A DNA stretch of 64,000 nt from Shinisaurus crocodilurus. Its lineage: Eukaryota > Chordata > Lepidosauria > Squamata > Shinisauridae. The position numbers and the translations under genes are program-made. Of the stretch, positions 41,437 through 52,112 are shown one piece after another (position 1 is the stretch's first letter; each line of letters begins with the position of its first letter). The notes beneath the pieces are model-generated. The model ran no database searches. It was given only the letters and a program-made list of their open reading frames with translations, and was not told the origin of the DNA. The stretch covers positions 9,229,980 through 9,293,979 of the forward strand of contig CM037877.1 of assembly GCA_021292165.1 (NCBI GenBank), read 5' to 3'.

Positions 41437-42222
41437 AAGAAAATGAAATTTAATAGGGATAAATGCCAAGTGCTGCACCTAGAGAGAGGAAACGAAATGC
41501 AGAGTTACAGAATGGGGGACACTTGGCTCAACAATACTACAAGTGAGAAGGACCTTGGAATTGTGGTAGATCACAAACTGAATATGAGCCAGCAATGCGA
41601 TGTGGCTGCAAAGAAGGCAAATGCAATTTTGGGCTGTATTAATAGAAGTATAGCTTCCAAATCGCGGGAAGTGATAATTCCCCTTTACTCGGCACTGGTT
41701 AGGCCTCATCTTGAGTACTGCGTCCAGTTCTGGGCACCTCACTTTAAGAAGGACATAGACAAACTGGAGAGGGTTCAGAGGAGGGCAACAAGGATGATAA
41801 AGGGACTGGAAACAAGGCCCTATGAGGAGAGACTGAAAGAACTGGGCATGTTTAGCCTTCAGAAGAGGAGACTGAGGGGAGATATGATCGCACTCTTCCA
41901 GTATTTGAAGGGATGTCACACAGAGGAGGGCAAAGATCTCTTCTCGTTCATCCCAGTTTGCAGGACACGGAATAATGGGCTCAAGTTACAGGAACCTAGA
42001 TTCCACCTAAACATCAGGAAAAATTTCCTGACTGTCAGAGCAATAAGACAATGGAATCAACTACCTAGGGAGGCCGTGGGCTCCCCCACTCTGGAGGCAT
42101 TCAAGGTGCAGCTGGACAGACATCTGTCAGAGATGCTTTGACCTAGATTCCTGCATTGAGCAGGGGGTTGGACTCGATGGCCTTGTAGGCCCCTTCCAAC
42201 TCTACTTTTCTATGATTCGATG
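41437..42222 (+). mobile_element. CR1 LINE, 5'-truncated, recent copy
   Basis: It begins mid-ORF2 and runs to the 3' UTR and a CTATGATTCGATG tail. Its sequence tracks 30835-31613 almost base for base. Flanking sequence on either side is unrelated to that of the other copy, so the two are separate insertions. Confidence 0.95.
41443..42141 (+). CDS. CR1 ORF2 fragment: RT C-terminal region
   Basis: The 232-codon frame is uninterrupted to its natural stop. It lacks all catalytic RT motifs, including FADD, because truncation falls just after them. It retains [56 protein letters not shown] and QWNQLPREAVGSPTLEAFKV. Compared with 30696-31532 only about eight residues differ over the shared 232. Not a functional gene. 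Confidence 0.95.
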   Translation: MKFNRDKCQVLHLERGNEMQSYRMGDTWLNNTTSEKDLGIVVDHKLNMSQQCDVAAKKANAILGCINRSIASKSREVIIPLYSALVRPHLEYCVQFWAPHFKKDIDKLERVQRRATRMIKGLETRPYEERLKELGMFSLQKRRLRGDMIALFQYLKGCHTEEGKDLFSFIPVCRTRNNGLKLQEPRFHLNIRKNFLTVRAIRQWNQLPREAVGSPTLEAFKVQLDRHLSEML

Positions 42223-42911
42223 AAAAAGAATGCCTCTTACTGAGATGTGCAGCACAGATTTCCAGCTGCCAGCAGGGCTCTTTGCCACCCAGACTGCCTC
42301 TGCAGTGGGAACCTCTTTGCACCAGAAGGATCTCCTTTGGATCCAGCCATTGCCCTCAAGAATGCAGGGACCCCCAGTTAACAGGTTTCCCTCCAGCCTG
42401 AAGTAAAGACTCCACGGATTATCCAGCATATCTTGCCCCTGGGACACATGGAATTAACATTGTTTTGAGTACCTTTCTGGTGAGCTTTATGTTAACCTCA
42501 TACTTACCTGAACCCCATTAAAGGTTGACTCTGCAGGGGAAAACATAGGTTACACAGCCACCTCAGATGCTGGAATCCCATACAGCCTATTTCCTATAAT
42601 ATATCCCAGGGATGGTGTCACCATTCTCCTTCCCTTGTGGGATAAACAAGATCACAGTGATCCTACACCAGAACAGGATGGAACGCAATTATTCAGACAT
42701 GGCCGCTGCAAGCACAGGGCACCTCTTCTCACCAATGGAACATGCAAACTCATGGAACCACTCCTGCTTCTCAGTTATATTTTTTAAAAGCAATGCCTTA
42801 ACTTTTTTTTTTTTAATTTTTTAAAGCAATTGGCACCATAGAAAGCTCACTTATCCTAATTTTTTGGTGAATTTTCAATCCTGATTAGCCAGTGATTTTT
42901 TGGGGCCCTTT
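42223..42911. other. Unassigned DNA
   Basis: No gene or repeat was recognised. Confidence 0.3.
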
Positions 42912-42941
42912 TACACACACACACACACATACACACACACC
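42912..42941 (+). repeat. (AC)n microsatellite
   Basis: About 14 AC units with one ATAC interruption. Confidence 0.9.
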
Positions 42942-42960
42942 AATTTCCCCAAAGGTAATC

Positions 42961-43045
42961 ACCGCTACCCACATGTGTGCCATCTGCCTCTGGGCCCAAA
43001 TCCAATCCATTATCCAGAGGGCACACATGTGGGTAGTGGTGAGAT
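42961..43045. repeat. Inverted repeat (hairpin)
   Basis: ACCGCTACCCACATGTGTGC pairs with GCACACATGTGGGTAGTGGT. CTGCCTCTGG pairs with CCAGAGG, with an asymmetric six-base loss in one arm. It is MITE-like, with no identified relatives in the window. Confidence 0.65.
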
Positions 43046-43124
43046 CCGTGAGGAGGAGGGAGGTGGCCTCCTCCTCAGGTAGAGAGGCCTACAAGAGCAT
43101 CTTGCCCAATGACCCTCCAGAACT

Positions 43125-43560
43125 GGGGTCTCCAGTCCAGCATGGTACCCATGAGTACCAGTGTGCCTGCAGGCACTTTCTTGGTGCTCACCAGACTCCC
43201 TGATCTTTCTGACTTGTATTCTATTTCTTAATTTTGTAAAAAACATTTTTTTAAAAATGGGGGGCTGGCATGCTGCAAAGTGAAGTGGTGCCTTCTAGTG
43301 CCATCTTTTGTGTGGGTTTCAGAAGAGTGGTGTTACATTTTGGAGCTCAGACTCCGCCTCTGCCTTGTACTTTGGCTTACGGACAAGGTACTTTTAACCC
43401 CAAAAATTTGCCTTTTGGGAAATCGCTGTTTTCTTTTGTAACTGGCCACACCCACCACGGCAAGCCCCCAAATGGCAGCCATTTTGGGAGAGTTCTCGCA
43501 ACACTCTTTCAAAATTCCAAATGTTCCCACCAACTCCAAAAAGGTTGGGGACTCCTATTC
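43125..43560 (+). mobile_element. hAT-like element, GGGGTCTCC family, best copy
   Basis: The left end ACTGGGGTCTCCAGTCC and the right end AAGGTTGGGGACTCCT are inverted repeats of the CAGGGGTCCCCAACC hAT type. Inside are GGGGGCTGGCATGCTGCAAA, GCCTTCTAGTGCCATC and AAATGGCAGCCATTTTGG. Other copies are at 4390, 19970 and 53570. No coding sequence. Confidence 0.7.
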
Positions 43561-43687
43561 AGAAGCTGAAGTTGGCATTGGTTCTATGGGACACAGCATC
43601 ATCATCATCATCAGGCGATCACTCGTGACCGAGTAAGATTGTCTTCCGGGATAAAAGGAGGAAATTCTAAAGAAGATTGTGTAGACT

Positions 43688-43882
43688 CTAGCGATGGGTC
43701 CGTAAGTGACTGTGGAGGCCAATTCTAGATCCACACAGCTTCCCACAGTGAGGACACAGGTTACCAGATAGAAGATGGTCCTGTAAAGGATTCATTTGAC
43801 GTGCTTTTCGCTTAGCACGTTTCTCCCTTTCTCCTTGCACTCGAGCTTCTTCAAAGTCCATGGAACCTTTGTGAAAGGCCAA
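43688..43882 (-). pseudogene. LINE ORF2 C-terminal zinc finger, frame-shifted
   Basis: FHKGSMDFEEARVQGERE and the finger CPHCGKLCGSRIGLHSHLRT continue the protein of 43930-45069 in another frame. In the homologous copy at 37045 the same region is in one frame, so the shift here (T-run near 43945) is a lesion, not a separate gene. Confidence 0.9.
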
Positions 43883-43929
43883 CCTCCATTTAGATCGTTC
43901 ATGGGCCAGAGCTTCCCAGTTTTCGATGT

Positions 43930-45069
43930 TTATATTGCATTTTTTAGATTAGCCTTATGAACATCTTTAAACCTCTTATATTGACCACCGATATTCCGCT
44001 TTCCATCCTTGAGTTGGGAGTAAAGTAACTGCTTTGGGAGACGGCAGTCAGGCATTCGAACAACATGACCGGTCCACTGAAGTTGGCGTTGAAGGATCAT
44101 TTTTTCAATGCTAGTAGTCTTTGCTTCTTCCAGTACACTGACATTTGTTCGTCTATCTTCCCAAGTAATTCGCAGGATTTTCCGGAGGCAACGTTGATGA
44201 AACCTTTCAAGGAGGTGGAAGTGACGTTTATAGATAGTCCATGTTTCGCAGGCATACAATAAAGTTGGTAATACAATGGCTTCATAAACCAGTGTTTTGG
44301 TCTTCTTACAAATATCCCGATCCTCGAAAACTCTATGTTTCATTCGAGAAAATGCGGCACTTGCGGAGCTCAAACGATGCTGGATTTCACTGTCGATGTT
44401 AGCTGTAACAGAAAGATAGCTGCCAAGATAGAGAAAATGATCGACATTTTCCAGTATTGTCCCGCCAAGCTGGATAGATGGCATCACCAAAGGGTTAGCT
44501 TGCACTTGCTGATGAAGCACTTTGGTCTTTTTGATGTTAAGTGAGAGACCAAGTTTTTCGTATGCTTCTGCAAAAGCATTTAGGATAGTTTGGAGATCAT
44601 CTTCTGAATGTGCGGAGACCACATTATCATCAGCATACTGAAGTTCCACAACGGAGGTTGTAATTACCTTACTTTTTGCTTTCAGCCTGCTGAGATTAAA
44701 AAGCTTTCCATCTGTTCGATATATAATTCCCACACCAGTGGGAAGTTTCCCCTTGACAAGATGTAAAACCATGGCGATGAAAATGGCAAATAATGTTGGG
44801 GCGATAACACATCCCTGTTTAACACCTGATCCCACTTTAAATGGAGCACCATGAGAGCCGTTGTTGTCCAAAACCGTTGCCGTCATGTTGTCATGGAGAA
44901 GTCGCAAGATATTCACAAATTTATTGGGGCATCCAATTTTCATAAGGATAGTCCAGAGAGCTGTACGGTCTACAGTATCAAAGGCCTTAGCCAAATCGAT
45001 AAATGCCATATAAAGGGGTTGATTTTGCTCCCGGCATTTTTCTTGGAGCTGACGTGCAGTAAAAATCAT
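43930..45069 (-). CDS. LINE reverse transcriptase (ORF2 part), near-intact frame
   Basis: This 379-codon frame is open further upstream to about 45340, where a shift in a G/C run separates it from motif 0 (NNKASGPDGIPAEIFK). RT landmarks in order: QYGFRPSRGTVDM (just upstream), FIDLAKAFDTVDR (motif A aspartates), GVKQGCVIAPTLF (motif B), LQYADDNVVS (catalytic YADD), NIKKTKVL and FLYLGSYL. Then LERFHQRCLRKILRI and RQLQWTGHVVRMPDCRLPKQ follow. A one-base loss in a T-run near 43945 terminates the frame before the finger. The first methionine, MIFTARQ, is internal to the domain and is not a real start. Confidence 0.95.
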   Translation of the reverse strand: MIFTARQLQEKCREQNQPLYMAFIDLAKAFDTVDRTALWTILMKIGCPNKFVNILRLLHDNMTATVLDNNGSHGAPFKVGSGVKQGCVIAPTLFAIFIAMVLHLVKGKLPTGVGIIYRTDGKLFNLSRLKAKSKVITTSVVELQYADDNVVSAHSEDDLQTILNAFAEAYEKLGLSLNIKKTKVLHQQVQANPLVMPSIQLGGTILENVDHFLYLGSYLSVTANIDSEIQHRLSSASAAFSRMKHRVFEDRDICKKTKTLVYEAIVLPTLLYACETWTIYKRHFHLLERFHQRCLRKILRITWEDRRTNVSVLEEAKTTSIEKMILQRQLQWTGHVVRMPDCRLPKQLLYSQLKDGKRNIGGQYKRFKDVHKANLKNAI

Positions 45070-45415
45070 GTCTACTGTCCCTCTAGAGGGGCGGAAACCA
45101 TATTGAGTTTCAGGGAGGATCTCTTCTGAAATAGATAGAAGACGGTTTGCGAGAATCCTAGCAAATATTTTACCTGCCGTTGCTAAGAGAGAAATGCCCC
45201 GATAGTTTCCACAGTCTGTTCTATCACCCTTCTTAAAGAGGGTGATAATTATGGCATCCCTGAAGTCTTCTGGGATCTCTTCTCTTATCCAGATTTTTTC
45301 AATGAGTTTATGAAGATGTTGTACAAGTTCGGGGGCCCTTCTTTAAAGATTTCAGCAGGAATCCCATCTGGTCCACTAGCTTTGTTGTTCTTCATTTGAT
45401 TAATGGGACACAGCA

Positions 45416-46892
45416 GAGTAGAGGGGAAACATTCTGCTTGTTCTACAATATGAGAGCTATTTTTTTCTGCTCCCCCACCATCATAATTTAATAATGTATA
45501 AAATATGGAAGGTGGAAAGCACCACAGCTTGGCTTTACTCTCTCTTATTCTCGGGGGGGGGGGGGAGAGAAATGAAAATCTGGACTGCTTCCCCTTCAAG
45601 ACACCAATTTCATCTCAGCATTTGTTACGAATTCCTCTCTTCTACTTTAATTTATGCTCTCCCTTTGAGTTTTACTTGCTTAATTTGATTGATTTCATGC
45701 TTCTGTCACACCTGTTCATCCCAGTATAGCAAGGGAAGAGATTTAAAACAATACAAACTGAAAATAATTTATGCCCCTGGTTGTTGTTGTTGTTTTTTTT
45801 TTAATGCTGCCAAGATCCAGCAGGGTAGACTTTAGTCACTTATTTGGTCTGTGTTTAATGCTGTGTAAAAAAAGAAAATAGCAAGTGGGGAAAAAACATC
45901 ACTGACCAAAACCTGTGTTCGTTCACAGAAGGAACAAGCAGAGAAAATTAAAATATATGATCACTTCTGATTCCATTTGTTCTTCTTCCAAGCTAAGGGC
46001 AGTGCTCGAGTTATTTTAGAAAGATCTGTTCCCAAGTTCAATGAATGCAAGATTAATGTATTGTATTGTTGTGACCTTCTCTGATTGCTGGCCCAGCATG
46101 ATTGACCAATGTTTCATCATGAGGAGCTAATCACAGGAGTTGGTCTCCGGAATACCTAGGAATCTCTATTTCCAGCTTTAGGAATGTGTAACCAATCCGA
46201 GTTTAGAGAAGATGATACCCCTGCAGCGGAGGGGATAGGACAGAGAGACAGGGGCAGCCTATCTCCACCTCTAGGACCACTTTCCTCTCCATTTTGAAAA
46301 CTGCCAAAGAGGCACTTCTCAGAGTTCTACTCAGCTTGAGTTTCACAATGAGTTTCACCTGGTTTTTAATCTGGAGGTTTGCGTTGCCTCCTTTCAAAAG
46401 CCGATGATGTCTTCTCCATTGACTTCAACTGGGAAATCAACAAAAGCCTATATCACTTCTCAATACTGTATGAAATTTGCAGGTGTGGTAACCCTTTCTG
46501 TGGTGATAAAGCTCACCAAAACTCAGAATAATAGGTGCAGGAGTTTTGTGTTAGGTACTTTTTAAGTGTGTGTGTTTTTATGGGTAGGGGGACTTAATTT
46601 TTTCCCCCCTATCAGGTCCATTGAACCACAGAAAAAAATCAGTTGGGGTCTAACCTCCTTCCATTCCACTGGGCTCACCACCCCAGGACCATCTCAAGGC
46701 ATTTTGGTGCCCTGGGTAAGGTGGTATCCTGGCACACCACCACAGGCCGCCCTCTTTCTTCTCTCTCTCCCAAGCAGCCGCTGCCAGAACCACCACCACC
46801 TTCATCCACACGCCTCCTTTTCTTCTCCCCACTTGTCAGCCGCTGCCACCAGCCATCTCCCTTCTACCCACCTCTTACCACCTAGCAGCAGC
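45416..46892. other. Unassigned DNA
   Basis: No gene was recognised. It includes a G-run at 45554-45564, TTGTTGTTGTTG followed by a T-run at 45781-45800, and a C/T-rich tract around 46740-46880. Confidence 0.3.
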
Positions 46893-46962
46893 CACCACCT
46901 TCAGAGGGCTTCGGCTGTTGGGAAGTATAGAAATGTAATAATCAAACAATTGAATAAATAAA
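46893..46962 (+). repeat. LINE 3' tail, L2-like
   Basis: CCTTCAGAGGGCTTCGGCTG and TTGGGAAGTATAGAAATG are followed by an AATAAATAAAT tail. A short version of the unit at 13394. Confidence 0.55.
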
Positions 46963-47149
46963 TACAATTGGTTGGTGCCCAAGATGGCCACCTGGTTCCC
47001 CCTCCTCAAGATGGCCCTTCCCCTGTGACCCTTGACAAGGCCCCACGGTGCAGCGGTTGCGGCCCTGAGCCCACTCACAGTTCTGCCACTCTCACTCCGC
47101 TACCTCTAGGGAAGTATGCATTTATTTATTTCTGTCACACCAGAACTAT

Positions 47150-47460
47150 GGCCCCATTTGCACAGGAGCACGTGAGCCCATTTTGCAGGCAAAGCTCGCA
47201 CGTTCCCAAGCTTGTGATGCTCGTTTGCAAAATGTGTACCTTAGAGAAATGTGCAGTTGGGGGGGGGAAGACGTGCATTTAGTCAGGGAGGGGAAAGTGC
47301 GTATTTGGGTGCACAGTGTAAAAAAATGTGGGGCTGAAATGTATAGTTTTCCTGTTCAAATGGGGGCGGGGAGCTCACGATCGGGAACAGGAATGAGCTT
47401 CGAGGTGGAAGTCAGAGGACCTTGGGCAGCGATATCCTCGCTGATTCTTCCATCCCTAGA
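47150..47460. mobile_element. CATCCCTA-type nonautonomous element
   Basis: It ends CTTCCATCCCTAG. It carries GCTCGCACGTTCCCAAGC, GCAAAATGTGTACC, GAGAAATGTGCAGTTG and TGAGCTTCGAGGTGGAAG. The left boundary near CCATTTGCACAGGAGC is approximate. Confidence 0.55.
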
Positions 47461-47559
47461 CTAATTTATGCCCCTGGTTGTTGTTGTTGTTTTCTTTCAC
47501 TATATCTCTCTTCTTGTTCTGCTTCTTCTCATGCTCTCTGACTCTGATACCTATTATGT

Positions 47560-47752
47560 TCATGCCATCTTACTCCAAAATTGATGTGTACATTTGGAAA
47601 AATATGCATGAAAATACGCATGGATTTTCATGCGAAAAAAACACAAAAAACCCAAAGCTTGCAATCTTATCTGAACTTGAGTCGGAATGAGCATCGAGAT
47701 GGAATTCAGAGAACTCTGGTGAACTTGCGTTTGCTGATTTGCACATTCCTAC
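47560..47752. mobile_element. GGATGTGC-type nonautonomous element, partial
   Basis: Shares GATGTGTACATTTGG, ATGAAAATACGCATGG, ATTTTCATGCGAAAA and TGGAATTCAGAGAAC with 5421, and ends ATTTGCACATTCCTAC. Confidence 0.6.
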
Positions 47753-48559
47753 TCTTCCTCTACTACCTCTCTTGCTCTCACATTGTCATGATCTGCTACC
47801 TCTCTTGCTCTCACTCTGCTACCTCTCACTCTTGCTCTCTCTTGCAAGCTCTGCTATCACTTGAGTTCTGCTATCTCCCACCTCTGGACTGCTGCTTGAC
47901 TCTACTTTTTTGCACGATGTTTCTATTTGACTGTTCTCTCTGTTTTGATTTTGGCTGCGCCTCAGAAATCTCTTCTGGAAACCACCCACTTGCCTGATAA
48001 AACTGCACCTTTGACCTTTGCCTGTTTATTGACCTGCCTTTGGAAGTGCCCCTCAATTACATTAATGCTGAATCTGACCCAGCCTAAGTGCGAGAAGGGC
48101 ACTGATTCCACTGTGCCCTTGGGACTCTGGAGGTCTCAGGTTCTGCTCCAAAAAAACATTTGAGGAAGGTGGAATGACAGCATTCCACTCCATTCCAGGC
48201 ATTTGTGGAGTCCACAATGCCCCTTATGGCATTGCAGAAAAGCTGTACTGTGGTGACAATAGTATCCCTTAGATGTACCAAAGACCGAGCCATACAAGGC
48301 TTCTGTGTGCATGCCTAAAATGGAATGCAGAACCTGTGTTTTAACACAGTGCAATGCAATCCCTCGACACTTGTTTTTTTAGAGCAAATCCAACTGGCTC
48401 TATTCATCTGTTTCTTTAACTCCTTGTGATTCTGTCATTCTGAGATCATGTTTCTGCCTTTGTTAGCCCATGGTGTTGTTTGGGTTTATATTTTATAAAT
48501 ACTGCATGTTGTATGGAAGCCACATGTTTGAAGGACAATATAAACATATGTATAATAAA
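47753..48559. other. Unassigned DNA with CT-rich tandem words
   Basis: CTACCTCTCTTGCTCTCA recurs several times at 47755-47840, a degenerate minisatellite. The rest is unrecognised. Confidence 0.45.
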
Positions 48560-49190
48560 TATAAATAAATGAATGCTTTATAACCCATCATAGCCTCTAC
48601 ATCTATTTTGGCTTATTTGTCCACCAACTAGCAATTGTTGAGTGCTTTGCCGTTGGAATTTATGGTCACCTCTAACAGTGTATGGCTTGAATATCAGAAC
48701 AAAATATTCTGTTATTTTCCTACCACCCGTCTCTGTGATATGTTTAATTAAAGTTAGAAACTTTTTTTTGGTATGTTCGTGAGAGATAGATCAAAACACC
48801 CTGCCCTGATAGAATAATCACATGTAACCAACTTGCGCTTTTATGTGCATTATTCCAGTAAATAATAAGCTTTAAAAAAATGTTCTGAATATGTTACTAA
48901 ATATGACTGCAAGACGTATAGACTGATGATCTATTATGATGCATTAATAAATACACTATTACATGCGGCGTGCTGGCTGCGAAAAGCAATGGATCACATT
49001 GAGAGAAGTTATCGGTCGAGGTGCCGTTTTTGAAGGCTTATATATAAACCATACAATTTATCGAGAAATAGCTAACGACTTGCCATTTTTCTTTCTTTTT
49101 CTTTTCTTTTTGGTTTTTAGTTTTGTTTGAAAGTCTTTTGAACGTGAAGCAAATCATTGTACAAGATGCTGACAGGTAAAGCCTAGCACC
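48560..49190. other. Long non-repetitive AT-rich block, candidate conserved noncoding element
   Basis: No repeat family is visible in about 600 bp. It is AT-rich yet keeps CpG words (ATGCGGCGTGCTGGCTGCGA at about 48964-48983, ATCGGTCGAGGTGCCG at about 49011-49026) and homeodomain-like cores (GCATTAATAAAT, TTTAATTAAAG). Of all blocks in the window this has the strongest conserved-noncoding texture. Alignment is required. Confidence 0.45.
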
Positions 49191-49484
49191 CCTTCCCCAA
49201 TTTCAGTCTCATCATTACAGCTGATTAATATTTTCCCCTTGGCTAGTAGAATACTGGCAAGTGGAAACCACAACAAAATCCCCAAACTTCTTTAGCAGGT
49301 GATGCAAAAGAGAGCTGCTGTCAGTAACTGTAGGAAACACTGGGCTAGATGACTTGGTATACAGCAGCTGAGACAGTCTAGCCATGATGATGTCCAATCT
49401 CCGGTAAGAAAGGAACAAGAAGAAGAAGCACAAACACAAATTGGCACCCAAAAAGTACATGGATCTAGTGTGCTTTCTTTGTAT
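49191..49484. other. Unassigned DNA
   Basis: No gene was recognised. GCTAGATGACTTGG near 49344 could be a trace of a CR1 3' UTR. Confidence 0.25.
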
Positions 49485-49756
49485 AAAAACAGCGGATTTG
49501 TGCAAATTGCCTGAGGACCATGTGCTTTTCATGTGCCAATTTGCAGAAATTGCATTAATTTAGGCAAATTTCCCTAGCATTTTTTCTTAATGCACAAATT
49601 GTGGCCTGTGTTTGAGATGGAAGTCCATGAGCTGGCTCGATTCGTACCACAGCGAGTAGGCACCAGCGCAGGGCTGGCAAACCTGAATCCAGGGGGCTGA
49701 ATCATGCAAATTCATTGGATTTTCACCATCCTATCAGATTCCTCACACATCCCTAT
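49485..49756. mobile_element. CATCCCTA-type nonautonomous element, partial
   Basis: Ends with ATTCCTCACACATCCCTATG. The interior has TTGTGCAAATTGCC, TTTTCATGTGCCAATTTGC and TTGAGATGGAAGTCC. Confidence 0.5.
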
Positions 49757-51098
49757 GTCAATAGCCCTTCAGATCTTTGAAGAGTGTTATCCTGTTCCCT
49801 TTCAGTCATCTTTTCTCTGGACTAAACATATCCTTTTTCACATACCCTTTTCACAAAAGGACTTCTTTCCCATACCCCTGCCCTCTGCATTGACAAGTTC
49901 CAAACTAATTCCTCTTTCTCCACATCCTACTTCCATTGTGGCACCCTAAACTGGCTGCATTGCTCCAAATGAGCTCAGACTAGTACAGCCTCAAGTGAAA
50001 CAACACATGGTCCAACCTTAGTTAAAAGAATATAGATTCTTACCAAGGCTGTGCTTTGGATTCAGCTAAAGCTGAATCCAAACCCAATCCGGCTGATTCA
50101 GAAAGATTCGGCACATCTCTGAGTCAAGCAGGGCTCCTCCAAAGCAGGCTGAAGCAGAAACTGAACCCTCCTGTAGCTCTGTGTAGTGATTTAGATTTGA
50201 AGGGACCCGAGGACCCAGACCGTGATTCTGAAAGGATTGCTACAAGCTGTCCATATATGAAAAATGCCAGGATGGAGGGAAATGAGAGGACGAGATGTAG
50301 TTTTGTGACTGGCAGCTCTAGCTTCTGATCAAAGTGGCTGGTTTCATCAGGGCTCTGCAATCCCAACACTTTGGGTCAGGGATGCTGAAGTAATGTACTG
50401 CAGCACTGAAGTCCAGTGCTCTTTGGTAGATCTCTCTCCCAGAACCAGGAGAGAGTTTTGGTGGAGTCTGTGGGACCTATGAGGGTGTGGCATTGGGCGC
50501 TTGCTTGGAAAATGCTAGATGTTCAAGTCCTTTTACCTCTGCCACTGTAGGCTCCTTATCCACCATCCACCCCTGTCCCGTTGCACTTTCTGTACTTTGG
50601 TGGTGCCAACTGAGCAGAAAACAAACAAAAACAGCCTTAAACTGTTTTTCATTCATCCTAACTCCCTAGCCCCTGCACCTATTCCGAAAATGTGCATGTT
50701 TCTTTGATTTATGATTTATGATCTCTATGATTTATGCCAGTTTCAGACAATTTGCCCCCACCACCACCAGTGGAGGGTTAGAAGGGGAAATATATCACCC
50801 CACCCCATAAAGACTTCCTTTCCACAAACACCACTGCACCTAACCTTCCAAACTTGAACTGGTTTCTTAGCTAGGGCCACTCTGTGTGGTATACCATTTT
50901 CATAACAATTGCCCACAAAGAACACGAGCAGTTTCTTTTTCGGAAACCTCCAACCAATAAAGGCTGCTCTTGCACAAAACCCTTGTACCTACTAATATGA
51001 AACTTGGGAGGCTTGATTTCCTCAGAAAGGGCTGCAAGTTTCTTCCCATGCTGCTGAGAAATCATAATTTAAAGTTATTAGCCATTTACTTTCTTACA
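49757..51098. other. Unassigned DNA
   Basis: A short inverted pair, TTTGGATTCAGCTAAAGC with GCTGAATCCAAACCC, lies at 50054-50084 and is probably a transposon terminus. Otherwise no gene or repeat was recognised. Confidence 0.35.
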
Positions 51099-51471
51099 GC
51101 CCCATCCGATGTGGGTGCCTTTAACCCTCCAAACTCGGAGGATTACAAGCATCTAATCCACCCTCCCCTCACCCTCCAAAATGTTTTTGGCCATCCAAAT
51201 GTTTTTCTCCTCCTTGAGAGGAAGTGAGGCTGAGACACTGCCTGGATTCCACAGAGGATGGCAGTGCTCACTCTCCCTGCCTCTGGGAATGACCCCCACG
51301 TCGGTACCAAAGATGGCGTTCTGTCTTCAGATCCTAGCCGGCATGGAAAGAACCACGCCAGCTGTGACAGTGTGGGACAGGGTGCTCCATGGGCGGAGTC
51401 CAGACCTCGGAAGGGATTTCCAAGGTCACAGCGGGACAAGGTCAGGTGGCTATAGAATTGCACCCTTAAAT
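51099..51471. mobile_element. GGATTGCA-family element, diverged
   Basis: The left end CAGCCCCATCCGATGTGGG and the right end CTATAGAATTGCACCCTT are an imperfect terminal pair. Inside are GGTACCAAAGATGGCG and TTCCAAGGTCACAGCGGG. No coding sequence. Confidence 0.4.
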
Positions 51472-51519
51472 ATTTTTTCTTAACTTGCCTACCCTTATTT
51501 GTCTGAAATTTGGCAGGTT

Positions 51520-52112
51520 CCATCCTAGGGACAACTAGTGGTGGGGCTGAGCTGGAGTCGGCTGGAGGCTCGCTCTGGGCTGGGCCCCCCCGGGAGTGGC
51601 GGTGGTCCGATCCCGCTCTTCAGAGCGGCGCGGCGCATTGCTCGCGGTGCAGAGCGCCGCTTGCGCCGCTTGCGCCGCTTGCGCCGCTTGCGCCGCTTGC
51701 GCCGCCACCGGAGGAAACCCCCCCCGCTGCTGCTGCTGCCGCCGCCACCGGAGAACCCCCCCGCCACTGCTGCCAGGACCCCCCCCACCTACCTGGTCCT
51801 GCGCGCCGCTCCTGCATGCTGCCGCCGCCGGAGCCACTGCTCCGGTGCGCTGGACCCCCGCCCGCGCTCTGTTTTGGCGGGAGGAACCAGGGCAACAGGG
51901 CTTAAGCAGCCCTGTTGCCCTGGTTTCCCCAGCCAAAAACAGAGCACGGGGGTCCAGCGCGACGGAGCAGGGTCCCGTCGCGTCACTTCTTCCACGCCGG
52001 AAGTGACGTGACGGGACCCGTCGGACAGGGAAGGAAGGCTCTCCGCTCGGCGGAGAGTCCAGGTGAAGCCCGCGGGGGGGGGACAGAGAGCCCGCACGGA
52101 CATGAGCTACAT
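51520..52112. mobile_element. GC-rich CpG-dense nonautonomous element
   Basis: The right end is GAGCTACATCCCTAG. It contains a nine-base tandem CGCCGCTTG (five units at 51656-51702). A large palindrome is centred on GGGCTTAAGCAGCCC near 51900, with arms from GCGCTGGACCCCCGCCC to the matching GGGGGTCCAGCGCG. It also has GTCACTTCTTCCACGCCGG with TGACGTGACGGGACCCG, shared with 10121. Several open frames on both strands (up to 212 codons) arise from GC-richness and the tandem repeat. Confidence 0.65.

Larger units (their letters stand above)
43599..45402 (-). mobile_element. APE-type LINE, 5'-truncated, with perfect 13-bp target duplication
   Basis: The 13 bp ATGGGACACAGCA occur at 43586-43598 and at 45403-45415. 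On the minus strand the element opens in RT motif 0 (NNKASGPDGIPAEI) and ends in a 3' tail that reads (ATG)n near 43599. The 3' UTR includes CGGTCACGAGTGATCGCC. The clade is uncertain: the C-terminal GHVVRM region plus finger and the trinucleotide tail fit RTE-like or I-group (Vingi-like) elements. Confidence 0.95.

Noticed and set aside
30672..42222. The two CR1 copies as a segmental duplication
   Set aside because: The similarity stops exactly at the CR1 boundaries and the flanks are unrelated.
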